Source of the DNA: an uncultured Prevotella sp.
GTDB taxonomy: Bacteria > Bacteroidota > Bacteroidia > Bacteroidales > Bacteroidaceae
Length of the DNA: 6,414 bases
Assembly (NCBI GenBank): GCA_900769055.1
Contig: CAAGFF010000233.1
Coordinates: forward strand, 1 to 6,414
Reading direction: 5' to 3'
Part shown: positions 1 to 6,414 of the stretch, one piece after another
Layout: every line of letters begins with the position of its first letter
Numbering within the stretch: position 1 is the first letter of the stretch
Notes under the pieces: generated by a model
The model's input: only the letters and a program-made list of their open reading frames with translations
Database searches by the model: none
What the model was told of the DNA's origin: nothing
Translations under genes and position numbers: made by a program

Positions 1-3000
1 CTCGCACCGACAAGCTCGATAAAGTCTCCGTAGTTCAGGCAGGCAGCGTTGTAGCCAGCAACACCTTCAAATCCGAAGAACGTGGCATCACCCTTGTCGG
101 CATTGAAGTTAGCCTTGGCATGGAAATAGGCGTTGGCAGGGTCGGTGGCTTCCTGCGCGGTCATGTAGTGGTCTGTTCGGAACAGGGCACACGGTACGCT
201 GTCAATGCTCGTCTGAATATCGAATTGTCCCTCGTTGTAAACTTGTGCTGGTGTCATGTACTTCTCACCGAGCGCGCGCTGCGTGTCGTTCATGAGTTCC
301 ATCATGGCACCGTTGTGCGCACCGCAGCTGTCGGAGTAGTCCACCTTGATGGTCGTGATGTTCGTGAACTGACCGCCTTCCTTCACCTGCAATTTGTTCT
401 TCTTGGCCATGCTGGCGGCAAGGTCGTATTTAGCAAGCACAGTCGGGTCTCCGCCGAACATGTCGCTGATTTCCTCCCTCGTGTACATCAGCCTCATGCC
501 GCCGCTCTTCTTATGCTTGGCTTTCTTGTTCTTGATCTTGCGCCAGGAGGATGTCGTACCCTGGTTGCTCGTCGGGTCGTTCGTGATGATGCAGTTCTGC
601 CAAGGGCGGTCGGGGAAATAAATATACCAGTCCAGCGGTATCGTGGTCTTCTTGTCTCCGTCCAGCCCTTCAAGATAGTCAGGATAGTTCTTCTCTATGT
701 CGTCGCTCGTGGCGGTCTTCGTCAGAACGACAACGCACAATCCTGCATCCAAGCATTTCTGCATGCTCGGGCGGTCTTTGGTCGTACCCTCGGCGGTCTG
801 GCTGGCAAGCACGTTGTTCTTCTCATACTCCTTGATCATCGCGTCCGTGTCGGTCACGCCGATAAGGTAGTTGTCAAACGCCTGCTTGTAGTTGTAGTAG
901 GTATTCCACATCTTCATGCAGTACAGGTAGATGTCGGCATCCGTGCCGTCCCACTCGATGGTGGCTTCCGATGTCGGGAACGCACCTGCCGTATAGCGTA
1001 CCGCTCCTGCCTCGTCACCGTCCTTGAACACCTTGATACTTCCTATACCTCCGTAGGGGGCGATGGCGTTCGGCTCTACCACGATGTCAAAACGGTGCAC
1101 CATATCCACAGCGTAGGGTATCGTGCAGCTCGTTCCGGCATCCTCGATGTCTCCGTTGGTATAGACCACCAGCTTTTCGCCCGTCAGTACAAAGCCAAGT
1201 TTCTCGCCACGGCACTGCATCAGCACGGCATTCCTGTCGGCCATATTTTTCACCATCGTCGTGAAGCTCAATGCGCTGCCGTTCGTCTCGATGGCACTGT
1301 TGGCGTAGGGCTTGATGTTGCTCGTTGCCCTTACATCCTCGGCGATACGCAAAGCCATTCGTCCGTTGTCGGCAGCTGTTCCGTAGTCGGTCGTTCCGTA
1401 ACTGTCCTTCACAAAACCGTTGCTGGAGTAGTTGGAGCCGATGACGGTTATCTCTACCTCGCTGCCGTCGGCACAGGTTGCTTTCACGCTCTTGTCGGTG
1501 TCCTGGTTGCTCCTGCCGCTAAGGTCGATGGCAAACAGCTCGCCTGTGGTCTCGCTGATGTCAAGAAGACTGCCGTCAATGGTAATCTGATAGTCCTCGG
1601 GCTGGCGCACGTTGCCGCAGGTGGCACGCATCACAAGCACATCATCCTGCGAGTATTCTGTCAGTCGCTTCTCTATCGTATAGGTGGTGCTGCGGTTCAT
1701 CACCTTCTCGCCAAGGCTTTTCTCCGTGCCCTTGGTGATGTTGTGCATGGTGATTTCCACGGTCGGGTTGGCATTGTTGCGCTGGTAGCAAGCCACATCC
1801 ATCGTCTGTGTCTCGAAGAGTTTTAGCCTGCCGTTGCTGCTGTCGCTCCATCGGGCGGCGATTATGGGGGTGTTGTAGTCATCAAGGCTCTCGTCCTGCT
1901 GGATTACCATAACGGAGGTATGCAGTATATTGCCCTTCACACCGCTCGACACATCCTCACCCTGTATGCGGATTGGGTATGAACCATGAGCAAGGCCGCT
2001 CGGGTTGATGAGCACACTGTGCGAATAGGTGTCGGTAATGGTTGCTGTAGTCAATAACTGCCACTCGCCTGCCTTGTATATCTCCACCTTCACCAAGATA
2101 CCCTTGTCGCTTGAATTGTTGGGGAACTTATACAGTGGGATGTTCTTCGCAATGCCTCCAACCTCAAGGCTGGTGTCCTTGGTGTAGTTCAGCGTCTGTA
2201 CGCTCACGCAGGTCACATCAACCGCTATCAGGCTGATATTCTTTGTGGCGGTGTTGCCGCCGTCATCGGTAATCTGTGCCTGCAACGGCAGTTCTCCTGC
2301 CTGTGTGCAAAGGCTGCTCAGGTCGAACTCAAACGAGCAGTCTGCAATCGTGGCACTGCTGGCTTTCTTCGGCTGGAACGTGGCAACAACTTTCTTCGTG
2401 GTCCTGTTCACGAAGTTCACACTCATGATTGAGTTGCTCGTCTCGTTGCTGCCGGCCTTTGTAATACTCATAATCGCAGCCTTCACAACAAAACTGCCGC
2501 CTGCATTTGCATACAGGGGGTTCTCCTTGAATGCTACTGCAATGGTAGTTCCCGTTCCTCCACCGCTACCTGTACCAACGGCAAACTGTACCTCATCGCC
2601 AATCATGTCGCCGGCTGCGTTCTGCATCCGCAGCTTGATAGTACCCTCTGTCTCGGTATCAACAGATAGGGTGGCAGGAATATGCTCATAAGCTCCTCCT
2701 GTGGACAGAGCGTCTGTACCTCCTTCTTCTGGAGCATCACTCGTCTCTACCTTGCTGCCTCCGCCGAAGTCCTTCCAAAGGCCTACCTCCTGAAAATCGG
2801 TCACCTCACCCTGGAACTGCTTCGTCTCCATACTGTTCTCACCGGTCTTGTAAGAGATGATGAGACCCTTCTTGGCATAGTTCACGCCTGTTTTATTCTG
2901 GTATGCTATGAGTGCATCAACGGCACTTCCTAACGTGTAGGCACCTCCGGTTGGCGTCCCGCAAAGCTCGTCTATCACAAGGTAGGTCTCTGAGCCTGCT

Positions 3001-4469
3001 GCCAGCGAACCAAAGTCCTTCCAGTTGTCAGGGTCAATCCAGTTCTGCTCGGTAACGGTCTTGCCTATATACTGGTATGTCTTCCAGATGCCGGCACCTA
3101 TCTCAAACGAGATAATCAGACCGCTCACGGATTTCCCAGCCTTCCATGCTGCATGAACAGCACTCATTTCCTGGTTCGTATCATCACAAAGTACGTAGTA
3201 ACCCCTAATGGGTATCTCGTTCGTGGCATTGAAGATGCTTGCAGGGATGTTTTCCGGGGCAATCGGCTGCATATCGTTATCCTTCCAGATATATGGGATG
3301 TTCTTATCCTTACGCACATAGATTACATCATCTTCCAAGGGTATTTTCACAAACGCAGGTACGTTGTCAGAAACATAGAGTTCCTTCGTGTCATACTTGT
3401 AATAATAGATGCCTGCCTTGTTGACCGTGTCTATCATAATGCCTGGTTCCTCATCATCCCACAGGCTTATCATGATGACATGTCTCATGTTCTGCAGACC
3501 GTCAAGTTTCGCCTTGTCTTCCGCACTCATCAGTCCGGCATTATCATGAGATGCAAGCGTATATCCAAAGGCTTTCTGTACGTGCGTCGGAACATCATCT
3601 CCATAATATCTTCCGTCGAAAATGAAACCATCAATTCTGCTGTCCGCGCTATACACAACACAATCTTTCACACCGACACCGAAGTGGTCTTCATTCGTGT
3701 CGCCTTTCTGCAGACAGAATGCAAGCCAATAAGTCTCTCCATCGTTCATTGAATAGATACGGGAGTCAACAGGGTATCCCGCATAAAGGTATACGCCGTT
3801 TGCAGGGAGTTCTATACCCTTTCTCATATAATTCGCAAGATCAATGAAACGGGTTCCGATATTGTCGATTCTTGTCCCAAGCTCGGTAAGAAGGCCTGTC
3901 AGACTCTCATCATCACTGATACCGTCAAGGAATGCTGTTACTTCATTGAATGTATCGATAGCTGTACTCAGGTCACCACCAAGCAAATTATTGAGACTAT
4001 CCTGCAAAACTTTGATACGCGAGGAAAGGTCGTTATCTGCTGATTTCCTGGCATTCTCTTCATCCGCGAGGGAACTCAGCAAACTGTCTATCTGGCGCTG
4101 CAAGGCATACACACTTCCAAGATTTCCCATCAGTTTCCACGCAGATGCACCCGTGTACCCTTTCTGCCAGGCATATACATTACCGCTCTCTGCCTGTGTG
4201 GTATTGGAAGAGTCGTATATGACAACCAACTGGCCAAAACGTAGTGCCTTGCCGTTACTGCCAACAGGGGCAGAGGCATCTGCCAACATTGCCGCATAAC
4301 TGGCATATACCTGGTGTATGCCGAGACCTTCCGCATTTTGTTCCATGTCGGCAAGGTACTCCAATACATCTGCCTGGAGGCCAAAGGTGTCCTCAGGGCT
4401 TATGCTGTTCACCTCCGTAGATGCACGGAGGCGGGCTGCTATTTGCTGTAATTCGTATATTGTCTTCAT
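1..4469 (-). CDS. Giant multidomain tail fibre / host-recognition protein, C-terminus outside window
   Basis: Reading from the ATG at 4469-4467 down to base 3 gives 1,489 codons with no stop; the gene continues past the left edge. Domains by residue: 1-118, helical start then a small module ending W-K-L-M-G-N-L; 119-215, long amphipathic helices; 217-306, small beta-rich module; 307-325, the phage-fibre segment around G-L-M-S-A-E-D-K-A-K-L-D-G-L; 423-572, two imperfect W-K-D-F-G modules; 632-640, a Gly/Thr/Ser linker; about 640-1030, beta-rich segments that look Ig-like; 1036-1204, LamG-like; 1277-1489, a possible CotH-like region. The likely role is binding host surface glycan or protein at the tip of the tail. 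It follows a baseplate J-like gene and two small tail genes, as fibre genes do in P2-like phages. An in-frame ATG at 4499 would add ten residues and overlap the upstream gene; I prefer 4469 because it sits 9 bases after GGAAAAAG and 1 base after the previous stop. Confidence is high for the gene, moderate for fibre, low for individual domain names. Confidence 0.85.
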   Translation of the reverse strand, partial: MKTIYELQQIAARLRASTEVNSISPEDTFGLQADVLEYLADMEQNAEGLGIHQVYASYAAMLADASAPVGSNGKALRFGQLVVIYDSSNTTQAESGNVYAWQKGYTGASAWKLMGNLGSVYALQRQIDSLLSSLADEENARKSADNDLSSRIKVLQDSLNNLLGGDLSTAIDTFNEVTAFLDGISDDESLTGLLTELGTRIDNIGTRFIDLANYMRKGIELPANGVYLYAGYPVDSRIYSMNDGETYWLAFCLQKGDTNEDHFGVGVKDCVVYSADSRIDGFIFDGRYYGDDVPTHVQKAFGYTLASHDNAGLMSAEDKAKLDGLQNMRHVIMISLWDDEEPGIMIDTVNKAGIYYYKYDTKELYVSDNVPAFVKIPLEDDVIYVRKDKNIPYIWKDNDMQPIAPENIPASIFNATNEIPIRGYYVLCDDTNQEMSAVHAAWKAGKSVSGLIISFEIGAGIWKTYQYIGKTVTEQNWIDPDNWKDFGSLAAGSETYLVIDELCGTPTGGAYTLGSAVDALIAYQNKTGVNYAKKGLIISYKTGENSMETKQFQGEVTDFQEVGLWKDFGGGSKVETSDAPEEGGTDALSTGGAYEHIPATLSVDTETEGTIKLRMQNAAGDMIGDEVQFAVGTGSGGGTGTTIAVAFKENPLYANAGGSFVVKAAIMSITKAGSNETSNSIMSVNFVNRTTKKVVATFQPKKASSATIADCSFEFDLSSLCTQAGELPLQAQITDDGGNTATKNISLIAVDVTCVSVQTLNYTKDTSLEVGGIAKNIPLYKFPNNSSDKGILVKVEIYKAGEWQLLTTATITDTYSHSVLINPSGLAHGSYPIRIQGEDVSSGVKGNILHTSVMVIQQDESLDDYNTPIIAARWSDSSNGRLKLFETQTMDVACYQRNNANPTVEITMHNITKGTEKSLGEKVMNRSTTYTIEKRLTEYSQDDVLVMRATCGNVRQPEDYQITIDGSLLDISETTGELFAIDLSGRSNQDTDKSVKATCADGSEVEITVIGSNYSSNGFVKDSYGTTDYGTAADNGRMALRIAEDVRATSNIKPYANSAIETNGSALSFTTMVKNMADRNAVLMQCRGEKLGFVLTGEKLVVYTNGDIEDAGTSCTIPYAVDMVHRFDIVVEPNAIAPYGGIGSIKVFKDGDEAGAVRYTAGAFPTSEATIEWDGTDADIYLYCMKMWNTYYNYKQAFDNYLIGVTDTDAMIKEYEKNNVLASQTAEGTTKDRPSMQKCLDAGLCVVVLTKTATSDDIEKNYPDYLEGLDGDKKTTIPLDWYIYFPDRPWQNCIITNDPTSNQGTTSSWRKIKNKKAKHKKSGGMRLMYTREEISDMFGGDPTVLAKYDLAASMAKKNKLQVKEGGQFTNITTIKVDYSDSCGAHNGAMMELMNDTQRALGEKYMTPAQVYNEGQFDIQTSIDSVPCALFRTDHYMTAQEATDPANAYFHAKANFNADKGDATFFGFEGVAGYNAACLNYGDFIELVGA
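3..641 (-). other. C-terminal region with possible CotH kinase-like fold
   Basis: Residues 1277-1489, truncated by the window edge. Visible marks: I-P-L-D-W-Y-I-Y-F-P-D-R-P, a Q-G-T-T-S-S-W segment (1303-1309) followed by a Lys-rich run, K-V-D-Y-S-D-S-C-G-A-H-N (about 1376-1386), and F-H-A-K-A-N-F-N-A-D-K-G with F-F-G-F-E-G (about 1453-1468). Large phage and bacterial proteins with a LamG domain followed by a CotH-type region share a similar order (Q-G-T-S-S, then an S-S-G-x-H-N site, then N-F-N-x-D-K and a G-F). The match is from memory and incomplete. A catalytic domain cannot be claimed because the rest lies outside the window. Confidence 0.3.
858..1364 (-). other. LamG / concanavalin A-like domain in the fibre
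   Basis: Residues 1036-1204 look like a laminin-G/concanavalin jelly roll: G-S-A-L-S-F-T-T-M-V, then strands around A-V-L-M-Q and L-G-F-V-L-T-G, H-R-F-D-I-V-V near the middle, I-G-S-I-K-V-F-K-D-G, and the closing D-I-Y-L-Y-C-M-K-M-W-N. This order (alternating strands, a fairly invariant H-R-F-D-I-V, a late I-Y-x-Y) is typical of LamG-like domains that bind glycan on bacterial or phage surfaces. Binding residues cannot be assigned from sequence alone. Confidence 0.55.
2754..3203 (-). repeat. Two imperfect tandem modules inside the fibre gene
   Basis: Copy A spans residues 423-493 (3203-2991) and copy B residues 494-572 (2990-2754). Both begin with a Y-x-V/L-x-D-like strand, carry G-L-I-I-S (residues 450 and 535), then a T-x-Q-aromatic-x-G segment, and end W-K-D-F-G (483 and 565) followed by a Gly/Ser stretch. 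The shared positions are 82-85 residues apart. The copies have diverged, so this is an old duplication, visible mainly at protein level. Such repeated small beta modules extend phage fibres and may each bind a ligand or only act as spacers. Confidence 0.65.
3825..4115 (-). other. Helical, likely coiled-coil segment of the fibre
   Basis: Residues 119-215 alternate hydrophobic and charged positions with few Pro, Trp or Cys. Examples are L-Q-R-Q-I-D-S-L-L-S-S-L, a run around E-N-A-R-K-S-A-D-N-D-L-S-S-R-I, and L-T-E-L-G-T-R-I-D-N-I-G. Gly-Gly at 164-165 breaks it into at least two helices. In fibres such segments commonly trimerise; the heptad pattern here was judged by eye. Confidence 0.5.
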
Positions 4470-4470
4470 A

Positions 4471-5025
4471 TCAATTAGCTTTTTCCAATTCGATGGCATA
4501 ATAAGATCTCAGAACACGATTTTTAATGTCCAACAGAATTTCAAGCATTCCATCAAAACAAGGGACATTGGCCATCCTGTACCAAGTTCCGGATGCAGGG
4601 CATTTGGCAACGATCTTGGCAGTGCACTGCTTGACGACTGGACGGGTCTGTCCATCCTCAAACTCCCTGCTTTCCACAACTTTTTCGTTGAGTAGATAAT
4701 AAGGACCGTTGTTTGCGCTTGCCTCTTCTTGATCTTGCTCAGTCCACATTGTTTCTTCCACATCATAGATACCGTCAGGAGTGATTAGTTTATGAGCCTG
4801 GAACCAATCGCTGTTTGCATCAGAATTTCCATTCCGATGTCTCGCAGTGGCATAGACGGGAAGACCAACAGAGTCTGGCCAGTAGGCATCACCAGAACCG
4901 GACCACGATCTACCGTGTGTAAGTGGAAACAAGGACAAGATCAGTTCCCTCATATTGTCCTGTATGAGTTTTAGATCTTCCAAATAGACGGGCTGTCCGC
5001 CTTCACTAAATACAAGTTTATTCAT
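4471..5025 (-). CDS. Tail/baseplate-associated protein of unknown function
   Basis: This 184-residue protein begins M-N-K-L-V-F-S-E-G-G-Q-P-V-Y-L-E-D-L, a start I associate with small proteins next to fibre genes in Bacteroidota prophages, but I cannot name its family. An N-terminal helix (about 15-33) is followed by a Trp/Tyr/Gly-rich segment (about 41-62), an acidic stretch (about 88-103), and a C-terminal part with two Cys (134, 142) and a final helix-like L-E-I-L-L-D-I segment. There is no signal peptide or membrane segment, and the acidic, soluble character fits a virion adaptor. The ATG at 5025 is the first after an in-frame TAG at 5040-5038. It overlaps the end of the preceding gene by 8 bases and stops 1 base before the fibre ATG. 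Its place between the gpI-like protein and the giant fibre suggests a fibre connector or an assembly chaperone. Either role is inference from position alone. Confidence 0.85.
   Translation of the reverse strand: MNKLVFSEGGQPVYLEDLKLIQDNMRELILSLFPLTHGRSWSGSGDAYWPDSVGLPVYATARHRNGNSDANSDWFQAHKLITPDGIYDVEETMWTEQDQEEASANNGPYYLLNEKVVESREFEDGQTRPVVKQCTAKIVAKCPASGTWYRMANVPCFDGMLEILLDIKNRVLRSYYAIELEKAN
4479..4486 (-). promoter_or_regulatory. Possible ribosome binding site of the fibre gene
   Basis: The purine run GGAAAAAG ends 9 bases before the ATG at 4469 and lies inside the last codons of the preceding gene. It supports 4469 over the in-frame ATG at 4499. Bacteroidota often initiate without a strong Shine-Dalgarno pairing, so its role is uncertain. 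Confidence 0.3.
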
Positions 5026-5545
5026 AATCGTATAGTTCTATGCTGAACGTCCGCCCAGCTGGTTTGTAAATACTCAAAATGCTTGCAATTATTCCATAGT
5101 TCTTACCATGATATTTGTCTTCATTCTTGTTTGTTGATGTACATAGAAATGTCGGAACCATCACAATGAAATTAACAGGCACAGAACTTTCATTTTTCTT
5201 CACGATATAATAAGGTACACCCTCTGTCTTCGTATACATCGTATCTGCATGTTGTAGCTCATATCCGAAGTACATAAAAGCACGTCGTTTACGTTCTTCC
5301 GGTGTCTCAATATAAATCTGATGATTGGTCAGATAGAAGGCATCGTTCAGAGCTTTCTCCAAATATTGCACGTTTCCCGTAATATTGAGACGGTTGTCAA
5401 CAGCTTGCTTCAATGACCAGAACTTACCATGCAAATAGCGCAAAGGAACTATCATCACGCATAGTAAAGATAGCAGGAATTTACTCCGCAAGATAGATGG
5501 TAACAGTTGCGAAACAAGATTTGTTAAGTCAATTTTGTACCACAT
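5018..5545 (-). CDS. Putative tail protein I / Mu gp48-like baseplate protein
   Basis: This protein has 175 residues. Residues 7-38 are a hydrophobic, partly amphipathic segment (L-L-P-S-I-L-R-S ... V-P-L-R-Y-L). A helical stretch with Y-L-E-K-A-L-N-D follows at 61-68, a basic P-E-E-R-K-R-R patch at 82-88, and beta-like sequence to the end. The C-terminus carries Y-K-P-A-G-R-T-F near residue 160. Tail proteins of the P2 gpI / Mu gp48 type often end in a Lys-Pro-Ala motif, and P2 gpI is of similar size. The gene also lies directly after the J-like gene and before the fibre, which is the gpI position. The start is fixed by an in-frame TAA at 5551-5549, two codons before the ATG, and the gene overlaps the J-like gene by 17 bases, suggesting translational coupling. 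The hydrophobic N-terminus could be mistaken for a membrane anchor, but its Pro and Arg residues make a buried amphipathic helix more likely. The family assignment is tentative. Confidence 0.8.
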   Translation of the reverse strand: MWYKIDLTNLVSQLLPSILRSKFLLSLLCVMIVPLRYLHGKFWSLKQAVDNRLNITGNVQYLEKALNDAFYLTNHQIYIETPEERKRRAFMYFGYELQHADTMYTKTEGVPYYIVKKNESSVPVNFIVMVPTFLCTSTNKNEDKYHGKNYGIIASILSIYKPAGRTFSIELYDYE

Positions 5546-6380
5546 AGCTTAAACTGCTTACAAGATTATAGGGTATATAGCTACCGCTTGCTCCAGTATA
5601 GTTATTTCCGTCCATTGTGCACCACTCAAGGTCTTCGTCCATATATTGGCAGATGCCAAGTTCTACGTCTATCACTCCTGCAACTGCTTGGATGGCATCC
5701 ACCAACTTTGTCTTGTTGAATGTTCCACCATAGATAATATTTTTCAAGTGCTCTCTGATAGCAGTCTCTACAGGTTTACTTCCGTCTGACAGCAATGCGC
5801 CGCTTTCATCCAGGACAAGGGGATCAACAGTAATAGTTGCTGTTATACTCACTCTATCGCTCTCTTTGCTCGTGATATTCAGAATTACACCTGCCACCTT
5901 AACCCTGTTCATGTACTGTTTGAACACTGCTAAAACATCGTTTGAAAGTGCCACAGGGCTGCCGCCCTGATCACCGCTGACAAGTATCTGTACGCTCGTT
6001 CCTTTGTCACGCACGGCTGCATACTTCACCACCTGCTTGCTCTCATCTATGGTAGCATACTCATACTGTTGTGTACGATCGTTAAGAATCAAGCTGTCAC
6101 CGTATTGGAATGACAGGGCCATCTTGTAATACCAAGGTACACTTGCCACAACAGCCATAGAGATCTTTTCTTCAACATCTGATTTGTGGTTGTCGAAAAG
6201 AACTTCAAGGACGTAACAACAAGCCGCCACAATGAAGAAAAGTATGTTCTCGATGCTTACACTGGAAAACTTGCTGCTGAACGTGTCATTCACGCTCAGA
6301 CCGTATTTCTGCCTGATGGTCGCATCCGCCATGAATGCGTCCGTCATCGTCTTCTTTATTTCCGCTACACTCCTTGCCAT
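5529..6380 (-). CDS. Baseplate J-like protein (P2 gpJ / Mu gp47 type)
   Basis: This 283-residue protein fits the baseplate J family, a structural wedge component at the tail tip of contractile-tailed phages. Residues 1-40 are helical with an M-T-D-A-F-M-A-D segment. Residues 41-64 form a hydrophobic helix (S-I-E-N-I-L-F-F-I-V), the common N-terminal packing helix of this family rather than a transmembrane span. Residues 125-190 are beta-rich with G-T-S-V-Q-I-L-V and a V-A-G-V-I-L-N-I-T strand, as in gp47-like proteins. Residues 203-240 show the typical ending: a V-E-T-A-I-R-E-H-L helix, I-I-Y-G-G-T-F-N-K-T-K-L, then V-A-G-V-I-D-V. The length is slightly below that of P2 gpJ and Mu gp47. The ATG at 6380 is the first after an in-frame TAA at 6389-6387. 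The gene overlaps the downstream gpI-like gene by 17 bases. The family call is from recognised pattern, not a search. Confidence 0.82.
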   Translation of the reverse strand: MARSVAEIKKTMTDAFMADATIRQKYGLSVNDTFSSKFSSVSIENILFFIVAACCYVLEVLFDNHKSDVEEKISMAVVASVPWYYKMALSFQYGDSLILNDRTQQYEYATIDESKQVVKYAAVRDKGTSVQILVSGDQGGSPVALSNDVLAVFKQYMNRVKVAGVILNITSKESDRVSITATITVDPLVLDESGALLSDGSKPVETAIREHLKNIIYGGTFNKTKLVDAIQAVAGVIDVELGICQYMDEDLEWCTMDGNNYTGASGSYIPYNLVSSLSYVVQN

Positions 6381-6386
6381 AGTCTG

Positions 6387-6414
6387 TTACTTGAAGGTTT
6401 CGTTAAATTCTTCA
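6387..6414 (-). CDS. C-terminal end of an upstream tail gene (partial)
   Basis: Nine codons including the stop are visible: the reading ends E-E-F-N-E-T-F-K and TAA at 6389-6387, six bases before the J-like start. The stop is in frame with the J-like gene, so the two proteins are separate products in the same register. By gene order in P2-like and Mu-like phages the neighbour would be a gpW/gp25-like lysozyme-related baseplate protein, but eight residues cannot show that. One other minus-strand frame is also open here and reads into the J gene, ending in a stop about 45 bases downstream. The acidic ending at a stop just before the J start makes the chosen frame more likely. Confidence 0.4.

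Noticed and set aside
41..64. Reading residues 41-64 of the J-like protein as a transmembrane helix (coordinates here are residues; bases about 6189-6260)
   Set aside because: A hydrophobic N-terminal helix is common in baseplate J proteins, and nothing else suggests membrane insertion.
1..1364. Diversity-generating retroelement target in the fibre C-terminus
   Set aside because: Bacteroides phages can carry such systems, but no reverse transcriptase, template repeat or adenine-biased variable region is visible here.
120..1826. 568-codon plus-strand ORF, the longest complete ORF in the window
   Set aside because: It is exactly in codon register antisense to the fibre frame, its translation is rich in Val, His, Arg and Gly with no recognisable domain, and sense codon avoidance explains the lack of stops.
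1642..1851. Minus-strand 69-codon ORF rich in Gln and His
   Set aside because: It is out of frame within the fibre gene and of low complexity. The minus-strand ORFs at 4130-4384 and 4509-4766 are rejected for the same reason.
2245..4299. Other plus-strand ORFs (2245-2691, 2682-2933, 3153-3752, 3844-4299)
   Set aside because: All lie opposite the continuous minus-strand fibre frame, and their translations show no family pattern.
4318..4974. Plus-strand ORFs 4318-4695 and 4792-4974
   Set aside because: They oppose the start of the fibre gene and the 184-residue gene, whose frames and packing are more convincing.

Overview
The window reads as part of the tail-morphogenesis block of a tailed phage or prophage, most likely one infecting Bacteroidales (Bacteroides, Parabacteroides or Prevotella). 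This rests on the baseplate-then-fibre gene order, on fibre motifs I associate with gut Bacteroidota phages (an N-terminus rich in helix, a G-L-M-S-A-E-D-K-x-K-L-D-G-L type segment, and W-K-D-F-G repeats), and on mostly weak Shine-Dalgarno signals. The host and family come from remembered sequence patterns, not from a database search.

Every gene I accept lies on the minus strand, so transcription runs from high to low coordinates. In order: the last codons of an unidentified gene (6414-6387); a 283-residue baseplate J/gp47-like protein (6380-5529); a 175-residue protein in the position of P2 gpI or Mu gp48, with a K-P-A-G-R motif near its end (5545-5018); a 184-residue protein of unknown function (5025-4471); and one giant multidomain fibre-like gene that starts at 4469 and runs off the left edge without a stop. 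The visible fibre is 1,489 complete codons and fills about 70% of the window.

The genes are packed tightly: 6 bases between the first two, overlaps of 17 and 8 bases, then a 1-base gap. This suggests one transcript with coupled translation. The P2-like order (J, I, fibre) suggests that the J-like protein joins baseplate and tail, that the next two proteins form a peripheral adaptor, and that the giant protein hangs from them as host-binding fibre. From its N-terminus the fibre has an anchoring and helical region, a small-domain region, two imperfect copies of an 80-85 residue module, a Gly-rich linker, beta-rich Ig-like segments, a LamG/concanavalin-like domain, and a C-terminal region that faintly recalls CotH-type kinase-like domains.

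The plus strand holds long open frames, the longest 568 codons from an ATG at 120. These are codon-register shadows of the fibre gene. I see no RNA genes, CRISPR array, insertion sequence, attachment site, promoter or terminator, and there is no gene-free stretch above a few bases.
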